Source: Rickettsia sp. MEAM1 (Bemisia tabaci)
Lineage (GTDB): Bacteria > Pseudomonadota > Alphaproteobacteria > Rickettsiales > Rickettsiaceae
Length of the DNA stretch: 64,000 bases
Direction: 5' to 3'
Assembly (NCBI RefSeq): GCF_002285905.1
Contig: NZ_CP016305.1
Coordinates: 186,001-250,000, forward strand
A model generated the notes under the pieces. It did no database searches. It saw nothing but the letters and a program-made list of their open reading frames with translations, and had not been told where the DNA came from. The translations under genes were made by a program, and so were the position numbers. Of the stretch, positions 1 to 8,422 are shown one piece after another; the stretch's first letter is position 1; each line of letters begins with the position of its first letter.

Positions 1-1050
1 CTTATCAAAACCCAGTGATATTATAATTTGCTTGCTAGTATCATAAGCAAAAATACTTGAAATAATTCCTGTCATTATCCAAAATAACCCTAAGGCAATT
101 TTTATTATAGGTTTTAGAAAATAAAGCCTAGCATGCCATATAGATTGTACGGTTAAAGGTTCTGTTGTAAGACCTTGCTGCAAGCTTCTAGGAATTATAG
201 AAGTAAAATCCATAAAATCTTTTTTATTAGCAATATTAGGTTGAAGCAACATATTATACGACGTAGAATTAATAGGTCCTATTTTGAAAAAATCCCCTAA
301 CTTAGAGGCTATTTTAATGAATATTAAAGGAATTTTTATCAGCCTTGCAGGTTCGACCCCAAGCCATCTTCTAAATCCAATTAAGATGTCCTTCATAGTA
401 ACTATATCAGGTCCAACTATTTTTAATAATCTACAAATTTTTCCTTCTCTTTCTACGCAGTGAATGATTACTTTCGCTAGATCTTCAATATGGATAGGTT
501 GAAATTGTTGTAAACCGTCACCTATCAAAGGAATAAAATACGGTAATGCTGCTAAAGCCCTAAATAATGATGTACCACCATAGCAACCACTCGCATAAAT
601 GAGAGAAGGTTGTAAAATTACCCAATCTATATTTTCTAATTTTTGTAAATACCTTTCTATTGCTTTTTTAGTTAAAGCATAAGCAGTGTTTTCTTCATCA
701 TCTATTCCAAGAGCTGAAATATGAATAATTCTTTTTACGTTAGTAAGAGTACAAGCCTTAAATAGAGCTTTTGGACCGTTGATATGAACATTTTCAATAT
801 TATTAGCACGACTAGACGTTAATACACCTGATATATTAATTACTATATCTATTTTCTCTAATTTATTTATCCAATCTTGGGAGCTAATATCTGTATTAAA
901 ATCACAATGTATAATTTCTGCAGTAGGGAATTTTTTTCTAGTAGATTCAATATCTCTAACGGCACATACTACTTTATAATTACTTTTTAACAATGCAGCA
1001 GTAATATATGATCCAATAAAACCGTTAGCTCCAGTTACTAATATTCTCAT
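1..1050 (-). CDS. Atypical SDR-family NAD(P)-dependent oxidoreductase with DoxX-like tail (3' end cut by window edge)
   Basis: I translated this frame directly: it begins MRILVTGANGFIGSYI at 1050 and stays open for 350 codons to the window edge. TGANGFIG is the glycine-rich Rossmann motif of extended/atypical SDR proteins. A YALTK segment around residue 128 fits the YxxxK catalytic pair. After about residue 290 the sequence turns hydrophobic, matching the SDR plus DoxX-like membrane architecture of NDUFA9/COG0702-type proteins. The substrate is unknown. The start is the only ATG beside the motif. Family assignment is firm; function is open. Confidence 0.85.
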   Translation of the reverse strand, partial: MRILVTGANGFIGSYITAALLKSNYKVVCAVRDIESTRKKFPTAEIIHCDFNTDISSQDWINKLEKIDIVINISGVLTSSRANNIENVHINGPKALFKACTLTNVKRIIHISALGIDDEENTAYALTKKAIERYLQKLENIDWVILQPSLIYASGCYGGTSLFRALAALPYFIPLIGDGLQQFQPIHIEDLAKVIIHCVEREGKICRLLKIVGPDIVTMKDILIGFRRWLGVEPARLIKIPLIFIKIASKLGDFFKIGPINSTSYNMLLQPNIANKKDFMDFTSIIPRSLQQGLTTEPLTVQSIWHARLYFLKPIIKIALGLFWIMTGIISSIFAYDTSKQIIISLGFDK

Positions 1051-1154
1051 GTTCAATGTCAATTATCTATATCAATTTGTAATTCTTATAATGTGTGGAA
1101 TCGTTCACATATTCCATTAGTTTGAGGGCTATATGCTTTAAATAAGCTTTGTTT

Positions 1155-1850
1155 TTAATAATTCAAAATTAGTAAATCCTTATCAATCTTAAAACCTTTA
1201 AAGCGTTCAAGTACTGACATACCAAGAAGAGAAACATCAAGATCACCAAGTCCGATATGTCCACTAACATCCTTAAATTCTTTTCCTATTATTACACTAT
1301 CTAATTTTATAGGAGCGGCTTTATTCTCACCATTAGCAGTTAGATAGGTTCTAGTATATTTTAACTGAGTTAGATCAAACCCTAATTTTTGAGCATCTTC
1401 TTTGGTTAAAGCTACATCACTTGCTCCTGTATCAATCATGAAGCTTATCTTAACATTATTCACAACAGCATCAATATAAAAATGTCCATCTCCGCTACGA
1501 GCTATGATTATTTCACCAGCTTCCGTAGACCAATTATATGATGGAATCAACACCGATGCTACCCTTTGATAAGCATAATTTAGCTCAAATCTAAAAGCAT
1601 AGCCGATGATTATAACTAAAAAAATTGCTGCCCAGGCTGCTAGTTGCAGGCAAAATTTACGTATTTCATTTTGGCTTATAGTACTGTAAATTATGCTAAA
1701 TAATATTAGTAATGAGGCACAAAAACTTCCGATATTTTGCGGCTCTTTAAAAAACTTTGGATAGTGTTGATTGATATATTTATATGCTAAGCCGGTTACA
1801 AATATAGTACTGCAAATTATAAATATAAGTTTTATGTATTTTCTGTCCAT
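1155..1850 (-). CDS. Membrane-anchored retropepsin-like aspartic protease (APRc homologue)
   Basis: The protein has 231 residues, the length of APRc, the retropepsin-type protease described in Rickettsia conorii. Three hydrophobic segments (about residues 8-22, 40-58 and 68-88) anchor it in the membrane. A soluble C-terminal domain carries the catalytic motif FMIDTGASD with Asp140 and a later hydrophobic-Gly motif LLGMSVL. Enzymes of this kind work as dimers with one catalytic aspartate per subunit. Known family work links APRc to processing of autotransporter surface antigens; I infer the same role here. All key residues are present. Confidence 0.92.
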   Translation of the reverse strand: MDRKYIKLIFIICSTIFVTGLAYKYINQHYPKFFKEPQNIGSFCASLLILFSIIYSTISQNEIRKFCLQLAAWAAIFLVIIIGYAFRFELNYAYQRVASVLIPSYNWSTEAGEIIIARSGDGHFYIDAVVNNVKISFMIDTGASDVALTKEDAQKLGFDLTQLKYTRTYLTANGENKAAPIKLDSVIIGKEFKDVSGHIGLGDLDVSLLGMSVLERFKGFKIDKDLLILNY

Positions 1851-1951
1851 ATTGAAAGTATAACAATTAATATCAAAAGTGGAAGCCCCCTTTTATTTTT
1901 GATACTTTTTAATTTGTTCTTTTCTATAAGGAGGTGCAGAAATGCACTTCT

Positions 1952-2674
1952 TTATAGAAAATCTCCAATATTCTCTAAAAACAACCTAGCCCTATGAGAA
2001 GCTGGTTTGCTAAAAAACTCTTGTGCCAGCTGATTTGCTAAAATCTGTCCTTGATCCATAAAAATAATACGATCAGCTATCAGTTTTGCAAATTTTAAGT
2101 GATGGGTTACTACTACCATACTCATTTGCTCTTTTAGTAAATTAATATTCTCGATCACATCCTTAATATTTTCAGGATCTAATGCCGATGTTGGCTCATC
2201 GAACAATAAAATTTCTGGCTTCATCATTAAAGCCCTTGCTATTGCAATACGCTGCTTCTGCCCACCTGATAGATTTGCCGGATATGAGTTAAACTTCTGG
2301 CTTAGCTTAAACTTCTCAAGTAGTTCTTTTGCTTTTAATATAGCTTCATCTTTTGGAATCTTTAAAACATTTACCGTTGTATAGATCAGATTATCACCTA
2401 CGCTTAAATGCGGGAAAAGGTTAAAATTCTGAAAAACCATCCCGACCTTTAGCCGCAATTTTCTTCTATCTTTTGGCAATAGCTTTTTGCCGTCTACAAG
2501 CAAAGTTCCACTAGTTGGTTCTTCTAAATTATTTAAAACACGTAGTAAAGTAGTCTTACCACCTCCTGACGGACCAATTATTACAGTAATTTCTTTAGCA
2601 GTAAAACTTAAATCTATATTTTTAATGCCGTAATTTTTGCCGTAACGCTTACAAACTTTTTCTAAAATAATCAT
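1952..2674 (-). CDS. glnQ: Amino-acid ABC transporter ATP-binding protein GlnQ
   Basis: This 240-residue ABC ATPase shows Walker A GPSGGGKTT, signature LSGGQKQR, Walker B ILLFDEPTSALD and a switch histidine in VVVTHH. Sequence and size match the polar amino-acid (GlnQ/HisP) class that energises glutamine or related uptake. The permease and binding protein are not adjacent, as is common in Rickettsia. Its ATG overlaps the stop of the upstream metallo-hydrolase gene by 4 bp (ATGA), so the two are probably translationally coupled. A short hairpin (GTGCA-GAAA-TGCAC) lies just past its stop at 1933-1946, but without a T-tract. Confidence 0.92.
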   Translation of the reverse strand: MIILEKVCKRYGKNYGIKNIDLSFTAKEITVIIGPSGGGKTTLLRVLNNLEEPTSGTLLVDGKKLLPKDRRKLRLKVGMVFQNFNLFPHLSVGDNLIYTTVNVLKIPKDEAILKAKELLEKFKLSQKFNSYPANLSGGQKQRIAIARALMMKPEILLFDEPTSALDPENIKDVIENINLLKEQMSMVVVTHHLKFAKLIADRIIFMDQGQILANQLAQEFFSKPASHRARLFLENIGDFL

Positions 2675-3435
2675 ATATTAAACTTATAACCGTCATAAAG
2701 CGGTTTAACATTATCTGGAAGTATTTTTATAATTTCGTGATAATCTATAGTATGACGCATATTTGTCAATAATATTTGCTCTGGTTTATATTTCTCTCGC
2801 CACTCTAACACTTTATCAAGCCCTGCATGGTTTTTATTTGAAGTATAATCCATACAATCTAAAATCCATATTTTTATATTCTGCAAAAATTTCTCTGACT
2901 CAGGCGGAAAATTAATAACATCAGGCGAATAAACAAAATCACCTATCCGTAAACCTAAACTATCGATAGGACCATGATTTTGCCTAAAAAATTGTATTTC
3001 AATTGTGTTAATCTTAATTTTATCAAAAAAACCAATATTTTTAGTTTCAAGAACTGGACCTTGCATAAATGAATTATAACCAAATAAATATTCGAAACTT
3101 TTATGTAAATTTGCTGCTGTATTCTCGTCTGTATAGATTTCTAATGCCTTTTTTTCCATAAAAGAAAATATTTGTAAATCATCAATTCCGTTAACATGAT
3201 CGGAATGATAATGGGTTAATACCGCACAATCAAGTTTATTTATCTTTTCTCTTACTAGCTGATTTTTGATATCAAAGCCAAAATCAACTAATATTTGACT
3301 ATTTTCATCGTTGATATATATTGCTGATCTAGTTCTTTTATTGTACTTTGAATCTGATAAACATACAGAGCAACCGCATCCGATTACCGGTACGCCTATA
3401 GATGCTCCGCAGCCCAGTATTGTCACCTGTAACAT
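2671..3435 (-). CDS. MBL-fold metallo-hydrolase (PhnP-like)
   Basis: The protein has 254 residues with the metallo-beta-lactamase metal-binding motif HYHSDHVNGID, an N-terminal cysteine-rich segment (GCGCSVCLSD) typical of PhnP-type cyclic phosphodiesterases, and later candidate metal ligands in YSPDV and NMRHT. PhnP hydrolyses cyclic phosphodiesters, but no phosphonate genes are nearby, so the natural substrate here is uncertain. It overlaps glnQ by 4 bp and is likely co-transcribed with it. The gene is complete. Confidence 0.85.
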   Translation of the reverse strand: MLQVTILGCGASIGVPVIGCGCSVCLSDSKYNKRTRSAIYINDENSQILVDFGFDIKNQLVREKINKLDCAVLTHYHSDHVNGIDDLQIFSFMEKKALEIYTDENTAANLHKSFEYLFGYNSFMQGPVLETKNIGFFDKIKINTIEIQFFRQNHGPIDSLGLRIGDFVYSPDVINFPPESEKFLQNIKIWILDCMDYTSNKNHAGLDKVLEWREKYKPEQILLTNMRHTIDYHEIIKILPDNVKPLYDGYKFNI

Positions 3436-3449
3436 AAACTAATAAAATA

Positions 3450-4127
3450 ATGTTTGAAATTTTTTATAATTTTTGCGGTTTAAACCAAGAAATATTTTTA
3501 TTCTTAAATAAAATTACTAATATCGGGCTGTTTGCCTATTTTTTAAGAATATTTTCTTTTTGTTTTAATATCGCTAATTTTGCCATTATATATATTTTAT
3601 ACTGTATATATCTTTATATTCAACTAAAGAAAATTAAAAACGATAATGAGCGACAAAATAAATTTTGGCATAATTATAATAAATTAGTTGAAATCGGGAT
3701 AGTATATGGCGTATTTGGTTTGGTCTTTACTGCTCTTAAATTTACTGTTAATTTACCACGTCCTTATTGTAGCCTACCTGAGGGAAGTTTTATCACTATA
3801 TTAAATACTGCAAGTGAAAGATGCTTATCGAGTTTTCCAACTAGTCACGCAGCACTTAGCGTTTTAGTAACGTATTTTATCTGGAATTATATAAAATTAC
3901 CAGTTAAAATATTAATGATTTGTGTTATTATATTAGTGTCTCTATCTCGCATTAGTCTTGCTATGCACTATCCAAGCGACATAATTTATGGTATTATTAC
4001 CGGATTTATAACAATATTAATCGGTAAAATAATTTACCGAATTTTTAAAAATAATATAATAAAGTGGGTGGGTGCTCTGTCATTCCGTGGCTTGTCCACG
4101 GAATCCAGCATAAAGCAAGATATCTAA
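3450..4127 (+). CDS. PAP2-family membrane phosphatase with repeat-derived C-terminus
   Basis: The 225 residues contain about six hydrophobic helices and the three PAP2 signature pieces: KFTVNLPRP, SFPTSHA and SRISLAMHYPSD. These give the catalytic histidine and phosphate-binding arginines. Members dephosphorylate lipid phosphates such as phosphatidate or undecaprenyl pyrophosphate, or lipid A; which one applies here cannot be told. From about residue 210 the frame runs into a palindromic repeat (4079-4198), so the last 16 residues (LSFRGLSTESSIKQDI) are repeat-encoded rather than part of the enzyme fold. The 14-bp gap to the divergent metallo-hydrolase leaves little promoter room. Confidence 0.88.
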   Translation: MFEIFYNFCGLNQEIFLFLNKITNIGLFAYFLRIFSFCFNIANFAIIYILYCIYLYIQLKKIKNDNERQNKFWHNYNKLVEIGIVYGVFGLVFTALKFTVNLPRPYCSLPEGSFITILNTASERCLSSFPTSHAALSVLVTYFIWNYIKLPVKILMICVIILVSLSRISLAMHYPSDIIYGIITGFITILIGKIIYRIFKNNIIKWVGALSFRGLSTESSIKQDI

Positions 4128-4198
4128 GCTTTTAATTTTAAAAGCTTGCTGCTTTTATGTTTGTTTCTCTGGATTCTCGCCGTTGCTAAGAATGACAT
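4079..4198. repeat. Palindromic repeat, 'gtcattcc...gaatgac' family
   Basis: About 120 bp begin tgtcattccgtgg and end with gaatgacat, with a central ctaagcttttaattttaaaagcttg stretch. The same arrangement recurs at 24268, 26855, 40852 and 60517, and inside birA at 34863. The ends pair to form a long hairpin. Here it supplies the C-terminus and stop of the PAP2 gene. Confidence 0.85.
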
Positions 4199-4247
4199 AA
4201 AAACTAGGAAATAACACCACAACCAATTTTTCAAATAAAACAAATAT

Positions 4248-5330
4248 ATGCTGTTATATAGAAAATATTTTATAAAAAATATCCTACCTCTGCTTATAGT
4301 CATTACTTTTTCAATGACTAGCTTAGTGTGGATTACTCAAGTATTAAAGCTTTTATATTTATTTGACAAAGGTATAAAAGTTATGGATTTCTTGAGTTTA
4401 ATAGTTTTAGTACTGCCTACCTTATTATTTATTTTATTACCCATCATAACAGTTATTACAATAATTTATATTTATAATAACCTAAAAATTGAGAGGCAAT
4501 TAATTATATTACAAACTTCAGGAGTAGGTAACCTACAATTAGCCTTACCTGCTTTATATGTTGCATTGATAGTCGCATTACTTGCTTACTACATATCTTC
4601 TACAGTCATGCCTTTATCTCATATAAATTTAAAATCACGTTTAAGCTTTATAAAGAATAACTACATATCAAGTATGATTGAGGAAAAGACTTTTAACAAA
4701 ATAACAAAAGATATTACTGTTTATATAGATAAAAAATCTGTAGGAAATGTTATGAAAGGCGTAATCATATTTGATAACCGCAATGCTGATAACCCATCTG
4801 TAGTATTTGCAAATTCTGGCATACTTGATATATATGAGAATGATCCTATTTTTGAGCTTAGTAAGGGTAGTAGACAAGAATATGACATAAATGGGAATAT
4901 AACGCAGCTAACTTTTGATTCATTGATGATAAAGCTACAAAATGATAATCCGTTAATATCACAGAGAACAACACATAATAAGGAAGCAAACGAATATTAT
5001 ATTGAAGAATTGCTTGAACCTCCTGTTGATTTAAATCCAATGAAAAAAATTAAATTAATTGCCGAAGCCCACCAACGAATCATCTGGCCTTTATATAATT
5101 TTGTATTACCATTTTTAGCATTGGCAGTTTTCTTAAAATATCCTTACAGCAAAAAAACAACTTTCATGCCGATATTATTTGCTGCTTTATCAGTATTAAT
5201 AGCTACTTCTGCTCACTTTACACTACAAAACTTTGCTTCAAAAAATTTAGCTTTTATTACTGCTTGCTACCTCAATATATTCCTCATTTTATCAATAGGG
5301 TTATATTTATTTATACGTAAAAGAATATAG
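4248..5330 (+). CDS. lptF: LPS export permease of the LptF/LptG family, LptF-like
   Basis: The 360-residue protein has the LptF/G layout: three N-terminal membrane helices (about 10-30, 48-72 and 95-118), a periplasmic beta-jellyroll region (about 130-265) and three C-terminal helices. LptF and LptG pair with LptB ATPase and LptC to move LPS from the inner membrane to the periplasmic bridge. lptC, lptA and lptB lie together in this window at 28000-29737. The start KYFIKNILPLLIVITFSM resembles LptF more than LptG; the F/G choice is moderately sure. Confidence 0.82.
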   Translation: MLLYRKYFIKNILPLLIVITFSMTSLVWITQVLKLLYLFDKGIKVMDFLSLIVLVLPTLLFILLPIITVITIIYIYNNLKIERQLIILQTSGVGNLQLALPALYVALIVALLAYYISSTVMPLSHINLKSRLSFIKNNYISSMIEEKTFNKITKDITVYIDKKSVGNVMKGVIIFDNRNADNPSVVFANSGILDIYENDPIFELSKGSRQEYDINGNITQLTFDSLMIKLQNDNPLISQRTTHNKEANEYYIEELLEPPVDLNPMKKIKLIAEAHQRIIWPLYNFVLPFLALAVFLKYPYSKKTTFMPILFAALSVLIATSAHFTLQNFASKNLAFITACYLNIFLILSIGLYLFIRKRI

Positions 5331-5424
5331 TTCCCTTGTCATCCCGTGATTTATTCTATAGTACCGGACATTTTTAAAAAAATGTTATATTTTTTCAGAT
5401 ATAGGTGACCTTATATGTCATTCT

Positions 5425-5533
5425 GGCACCGTCAAGTTAAGTAAATTAGTGTCACAAAGTACTATATTTTTAGATTTCAGACAGCAAGAAGTCTTTGAGT
5501 AGCTTCATCCCAAATGGATTTAGCGGACGCAAA
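5425..5533 (-). mobile_element. Remnant: transposase-end terminus of an IS6-type element
   Basis: These 109 bp start with the terminal repeat GGCACCGTCAAGTTAAG and match the transposase-end terminus of the intact minus-strand copies up to the word gcggacgcaaa. There they stop abruptly at the plus-strand copy. With 6395-6465 they look like the two ends of one minus-oriented element whose middle has been replaced. Confidence 0.88.
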
Positions 5534-6394
5534 GGCACCGTCAAGTTAAGGGAGGTATAAATTAAGTATTGAGCAATTACAGGAAATGATTTATAGAATA
5601 GCAGTAACAATTTATCCTAGATTTTACCGCTATGCATATTACTCAAGCCCCGAATAGACATCGTTTTCCAGCAAGCATTATTAGCCATACAGTATGGTTA
5701 TATCATCGCTTTAATAATAGTTACCGAGATGTTCAAGAGCAGATGGCTTATCGAGGTATTATATTAAGTCATGAGACTGTAAGGTTTTGGTGTTATAAGT
5801 TTGTAGTTTATTTTCAAGATGTTATTAGTAAGAGAGAGCGAAAGCCAACTGATAAATGGCATTTGGATGAGATGAATATCAAGATCAAAGGTGAAGTATT
5901 CATATTATGGAGAGCTGTTGACTCTGAGGGACATGAATTAGAAGTATTACTGCAGAAGCGTCGTAACAAGAAATCAGCTATTCGCTTTTTATCAAGATTA
6001 TTGGGTAATTATCCATGTCCAAGGGTTATTGTGACTGATAAGCTAAAAAGCTACATTAAACCAGTTAGGTATATGTGTCCTAGGACTAAGCATCGTACCG
6101 ATAAAAGACTAAATAATCGGATTGAGAATGCCCATCAGCCAACTAGGAGAAAAGAGAAGATACTGATTAAATTTAAGCATCCTAATTCAGCACAATGTAC
6201 ATTATCACTGATGGGAAAAGTCAGAAATATATTTGCTGTAAATGTTGGAAGATATACTAAAACAGCATCTGAGCAAAGAATTGCATTTGCGTCCGCTAAA
6301 TCCATTTGGGATGAAGCTACTCAAAGACTTCTTGCTGTCTGAAATCTAAAAATATAGTACTTTGTGACACTAATTTACTTAACTTGACGGTGCC
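5534..6394 (+). mobile_element. Complete IS6-family insertion sequence, copy 1 (861 bp)
   Basis: The element is bounded by inverted GGCACCGTCAAGTTAA ends and is exactly 861 bp, the same length as the copies at 9182, 13891 and 16905. It carries one transposase gene. The outer flanks (gtcattct on the left of the cluster, ctttagga on the right) are not an 8-bp direct repeat, so this cluster is not the product of one simple insertion. Confidence 0.95.
5632..6342 (+). CDS. IS6-family DDE transposase, copy 1
   Basis: The 236-residue transposase has the IS6 signature: SYRDVQEQMAYRG near residue 30, HLDE with Asp79, VTDKLKSY with Asp136 and NNRIENAH with Glu165, the likely DDE triad. The start is the ATG 98 bp inside the element, the same in all copies. 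The gene is intact and virtually identical to the other copies, so the element spread recently. IS6 elements move replicatively through cointegrates. Confidence 0.95.
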   Translation: MHITQAPNRHRFPASIISHTVWLYHRFNNSYRDVQEQMAYRGIILSHETVRFWCYKFVVYFQDVISKRERKPTDKWHLDEMNIKIKGEVFILWRAVDSEGHELEVLLQKRRNKKSAIRFLSRLLGNYPCPRVIVTDKLKSYIKPVRYMCPRTKHRTDKRLNNRIENAHQPTRRKEKILIKFKHPNSAQCTLSLMGKVRNIFAVNVGRYTKTASEQRIAFASAKSIWDEATQRLLAV

Positions 6395-6465
6395 CTGCTA
6401 TTCTATAAATCATTCCCTGTAATTGCTCAATACTTAATTTATACCTCCCTTAACTTGACGGTGCC
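6395..6465 (-). mobile_element. Remnant: promoter-end terminus of an IS6-type element
   Basis: These 71 bp (ctgctattctataaatc... to ...taacttgacggtgcc) equal the promoter-end terminus of a minus-oriented copy. They sit directly against the plus-oriented intact copy and pair with the remnant at 5425-5533. The following base begins a 5'-truncated lysE-like gene. Confidence 0.88.
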
Positions 6466-7043
6466 CTTTAGGAGTGCAGAATATTTTTATATTTAATCAA
6501 GGAGCTACACATCAAAAATTTCAAAAAGTTCTACCTAGTATAATATCAGCTTCTATATGCGATACTATTCTTATCTGCTCTGCCGTTTTTGGTTTGTCTT
6601 TAATAATTTTTGAAATCCCTACCCTAAAACTTACTATATTTGTCTTGGGATTTATTTTTTTATTATATATGGGATATAATACTTGGAATCAGCCGCCTCT
6701 TGATCTTACTAATAACTCGAACGCACTTTCAGCTAAAAAACAGATTCTATTTGCTATATCAGTATCGATATTAAATCCACATCCAATTATGGATACAATA
6801 GTAGTAATAGGTACAAGTGCCTTAAAATATCAAGGACTTACAAAAACTATATTTACTTTAACTTGCGTGCTTGTATCTTGGTTATGGTTTTTCTCTTTAG
6901 GTTTTGCTGGTTATAATATTAGAAAGCTGAATAAAAGTAGCACAATTTTAGCTATAGTTAATAAAATAGCGGCTATTATAATTTGGGCAGTAGCTATTTA
7001 TATAGGAATACAAATATTATATGAAATCGGTTTTATTAACTAG
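6466..7043 (+). pseudogene. LysE-family amino-acid exporter, N-terminus removed by IS6
   Basis: The first in-frame codons after the IS end read LGVQNIFIFNQG, which is the GPxGVQ...QG region at the start of LysE/ArgO exporters. About the first 14 residues, including most of helix 1, are missing. Five hydrophobic helices follow (to residue 190), so the rest is well preserved. A GTG at 6474 could serve as an artificial start, but a functional exporter is unlikely. It overlaps hemD by 23 bp. The rest of the gene is not seen in this window. Confidence 0.8.
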
Positions 7044-7764
7044 AAGCTGGGAGGCTAATTTAGAAACTACCCAAGAAATAAATAACCATGGCTTAAATTT
7101 TCATTATATTAACTGCCCTGTAATTAAGTATAAAACTTTAGATTTTGATGCTAATATTTTAAAAAACTACTCAAATATAATAATAACTAGCAAATATGCC
7201 GCCACAATTATAAACAACTTGTCATGCCGTGACTTGATCACGGCATCTAGTAATAAGCTAGATTCTGTGGACAAGCCCCTAGATTACAAACACAACATTT
7301 GGGTGGTGGGTGATAAATCAAGAGAGATATTAATAAATAAAGGCTTTAAAATAGCCTATGCTGGTAAAAACGTCGATGATTTGATACAGCATTTTCCGGC
7401 TGATTTGTATGAACAAGCTATATATCTATCTTCAAATGAAATCACTAAAGATTTGCCTGATAAGATAAAACGTTATATTATTTATAATGTAGAATATTTA
7501 AATGATCTTCCGTTATCTGTTGTAAAAGAACTTAAAAATTCTGTTGATTTTATTTTAGTTTATTCTCAAAATAGTGCTAAGACTCTGTTAAAATTATTGA
7601 ATGAAAATAATTTATTAGAATATTTACAAAATAGTTTAGTTATAGCTATAAGTTCAAAAGTTGCAAATATAGTTAGACCTTTTTTAAAAAATGTGGTTTA
7701 TTGTGATGACCAAAATCCTAATGATTTAATCAAATTATTATTTGAAAATGCAAAAATTCAATAG
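7021..7764 (+). CDS. hemD: Uroporphyrinogen-III synthase, with an in-frame palindromic insert
   Basis: The 247 residues match HemD: N-terminal MKSVLLTRSWEAN, a two-lobed alpha/beta pattern, and the conserved VYSQNSAKTLLKLL segment near residue 180. It cyclises hydroxymethylbilane to uroporphyrinogen III in haem synthesis. HemD is poorly conserved, so gene order helps: it precedes a Mic60-like and a HemY-like gene, as in other alphaproteobacteria. Residues about 67-92 (LSCRDLITASSNKLDSVDKP) come from a palindromic repeat; the native sequence resumes at NIWVVGDKS. Its stop overlaps the next start by 23 bp, indicating an operon. Confidence 0.86.
   Translation: MKSVLLTRSWEANLETTQEINNHGLNFHYINCPVIKYKTLDFDANILKNYSNIIITSKYAATIINNLSCRDLITASSNKLDSVDKPLDYKHNIWVVGDKSREILINKGFKIAYAGKNVDDLIQHFPADLYEQAIYLSSNEITKDLPDKIKRYIIYNVEYLNDLPLSVVKELKNSVDFILVYSQNSAKTLLKLLNENNLLEYLQNSLVIAISSKVANIVRPFLKNVVYCDDQNPNDLIKLLFENAKIQ
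7221..7290. repeat. Palindromic element inserted inside hemD
   Basis: The sequence gtcatgccgtgacttgatcacggcatc forms an immediate hairpin (gccgtga/tcacggc) and matches the gtcatgccgtggcttgaccacggcatc repeats at 26740, 35520 and 59035. It keeps hemD open and adds about 25 hydrophilic residues, as known Rickettsia palindromic elements do. Confidence 0.8.
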
Positions 7765-8422
7765 TTTATTTAAAAGCCGTAACATCTTTCTCATAGCGAT
7801 AGTAATATTTACTTTATCTTCCTTTACGCTTTATAACAATAGGAGCGATATCTTAAAATTATTTAAAAGCGAAAATAAAAACTTAAGTCAAACTCTTGAT
7901 ACCCCAGAGGATATTGAAACAAATATTACAGAAGTAAAAGAAGAAGCACCTTTGCTATCTACTAAAACATTTTTTAATTATATAGATTCCTTAAAATTTC
8001 CCGAAGCTCCTACTGCTACATTAGAACAAAAACCTGAGCCTAAGCAAAAAATATATTCACCTGATTATATTCATTATCTGCTAAATACAAATTTGTTAAC
8101 ATATAATTTCTTACAAGATCAGGAATATAGTAAAGAATTAACAGTATTAAAATCTCTGCCGCTACCTCAGGAAATAAAAAATATTTTAGCAAACTTAGAA
8201 GAATATAATAATAATTACCTTATTTCTAAATCTGAAAGAGTAGAAGTAATTTTCCCATTAAATCATAAATGGCTTGAAAAATTTGTTAAAATTGAGAAAA
8301 GACCTTCTAGTATAACTATAAAAGAACAAGATAAATCCTTGATCCTAGAAAAATTAAAATATCTAATTAATTTTCTTTATTCAGAAAAATTTATGCAGGA
8401 GTTTATAAATAAAGATGTTTAG
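7742..8422 (+). CDS. Mic60/mitofilin-like membrane protein (by position)
   Basis: The 226-residue protein has one N-terminal membrane helix (about 13-31), a charged, flexible middle (about 40-100) and a helical C-terminal part (about 110-220). I see no catalytic motif. In many alphaproteobacteria the gene between hemD and hemY encodes the ancestral mitofilin/Mic60 that shapes inner-membrane folds; the single-anchor layout and the overlaps on both sides (23 bp and 8 bp) fit that. It is much shorter than typical Mic60 and lacks the long coiled coil, so it is reduced or only positionally equivalent. Confidence 0.6.
   Translation: MKMQKFNSLFKSRNIFLIAIVIFTLSSFTLYNNRSDILKLFKSENKNLSQTLDTPEDIETNITEVKEEAPLLSTKTFFNYIDSLKFPEAPTATLEQKPEPKQKIYSPDYIHYLLNTNLLTYNFLQDQEYSKELTVLKSLPLPQEIKNILANLEEYNNNYLISKSERVEVIFPLNHKWLEKFVKIEKRPSSITIKEQDKSLILEKLKYLINFLYSEKFMQEFINKDV

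Noticed and set aside
1933..1946. Rho-independent terminator after glnQ
   Set aside because: The GTGCA/TGCAC stem is only 5 bp and lacks a T-tract.
5425..6465. Composite transposon carrying hemD genes between IS6 clusters
   Set aside because: hemD and its neighbours are conserved alphaproteobacterial genes, and broken genes at both borders indicate rearrangement rather than cargo.
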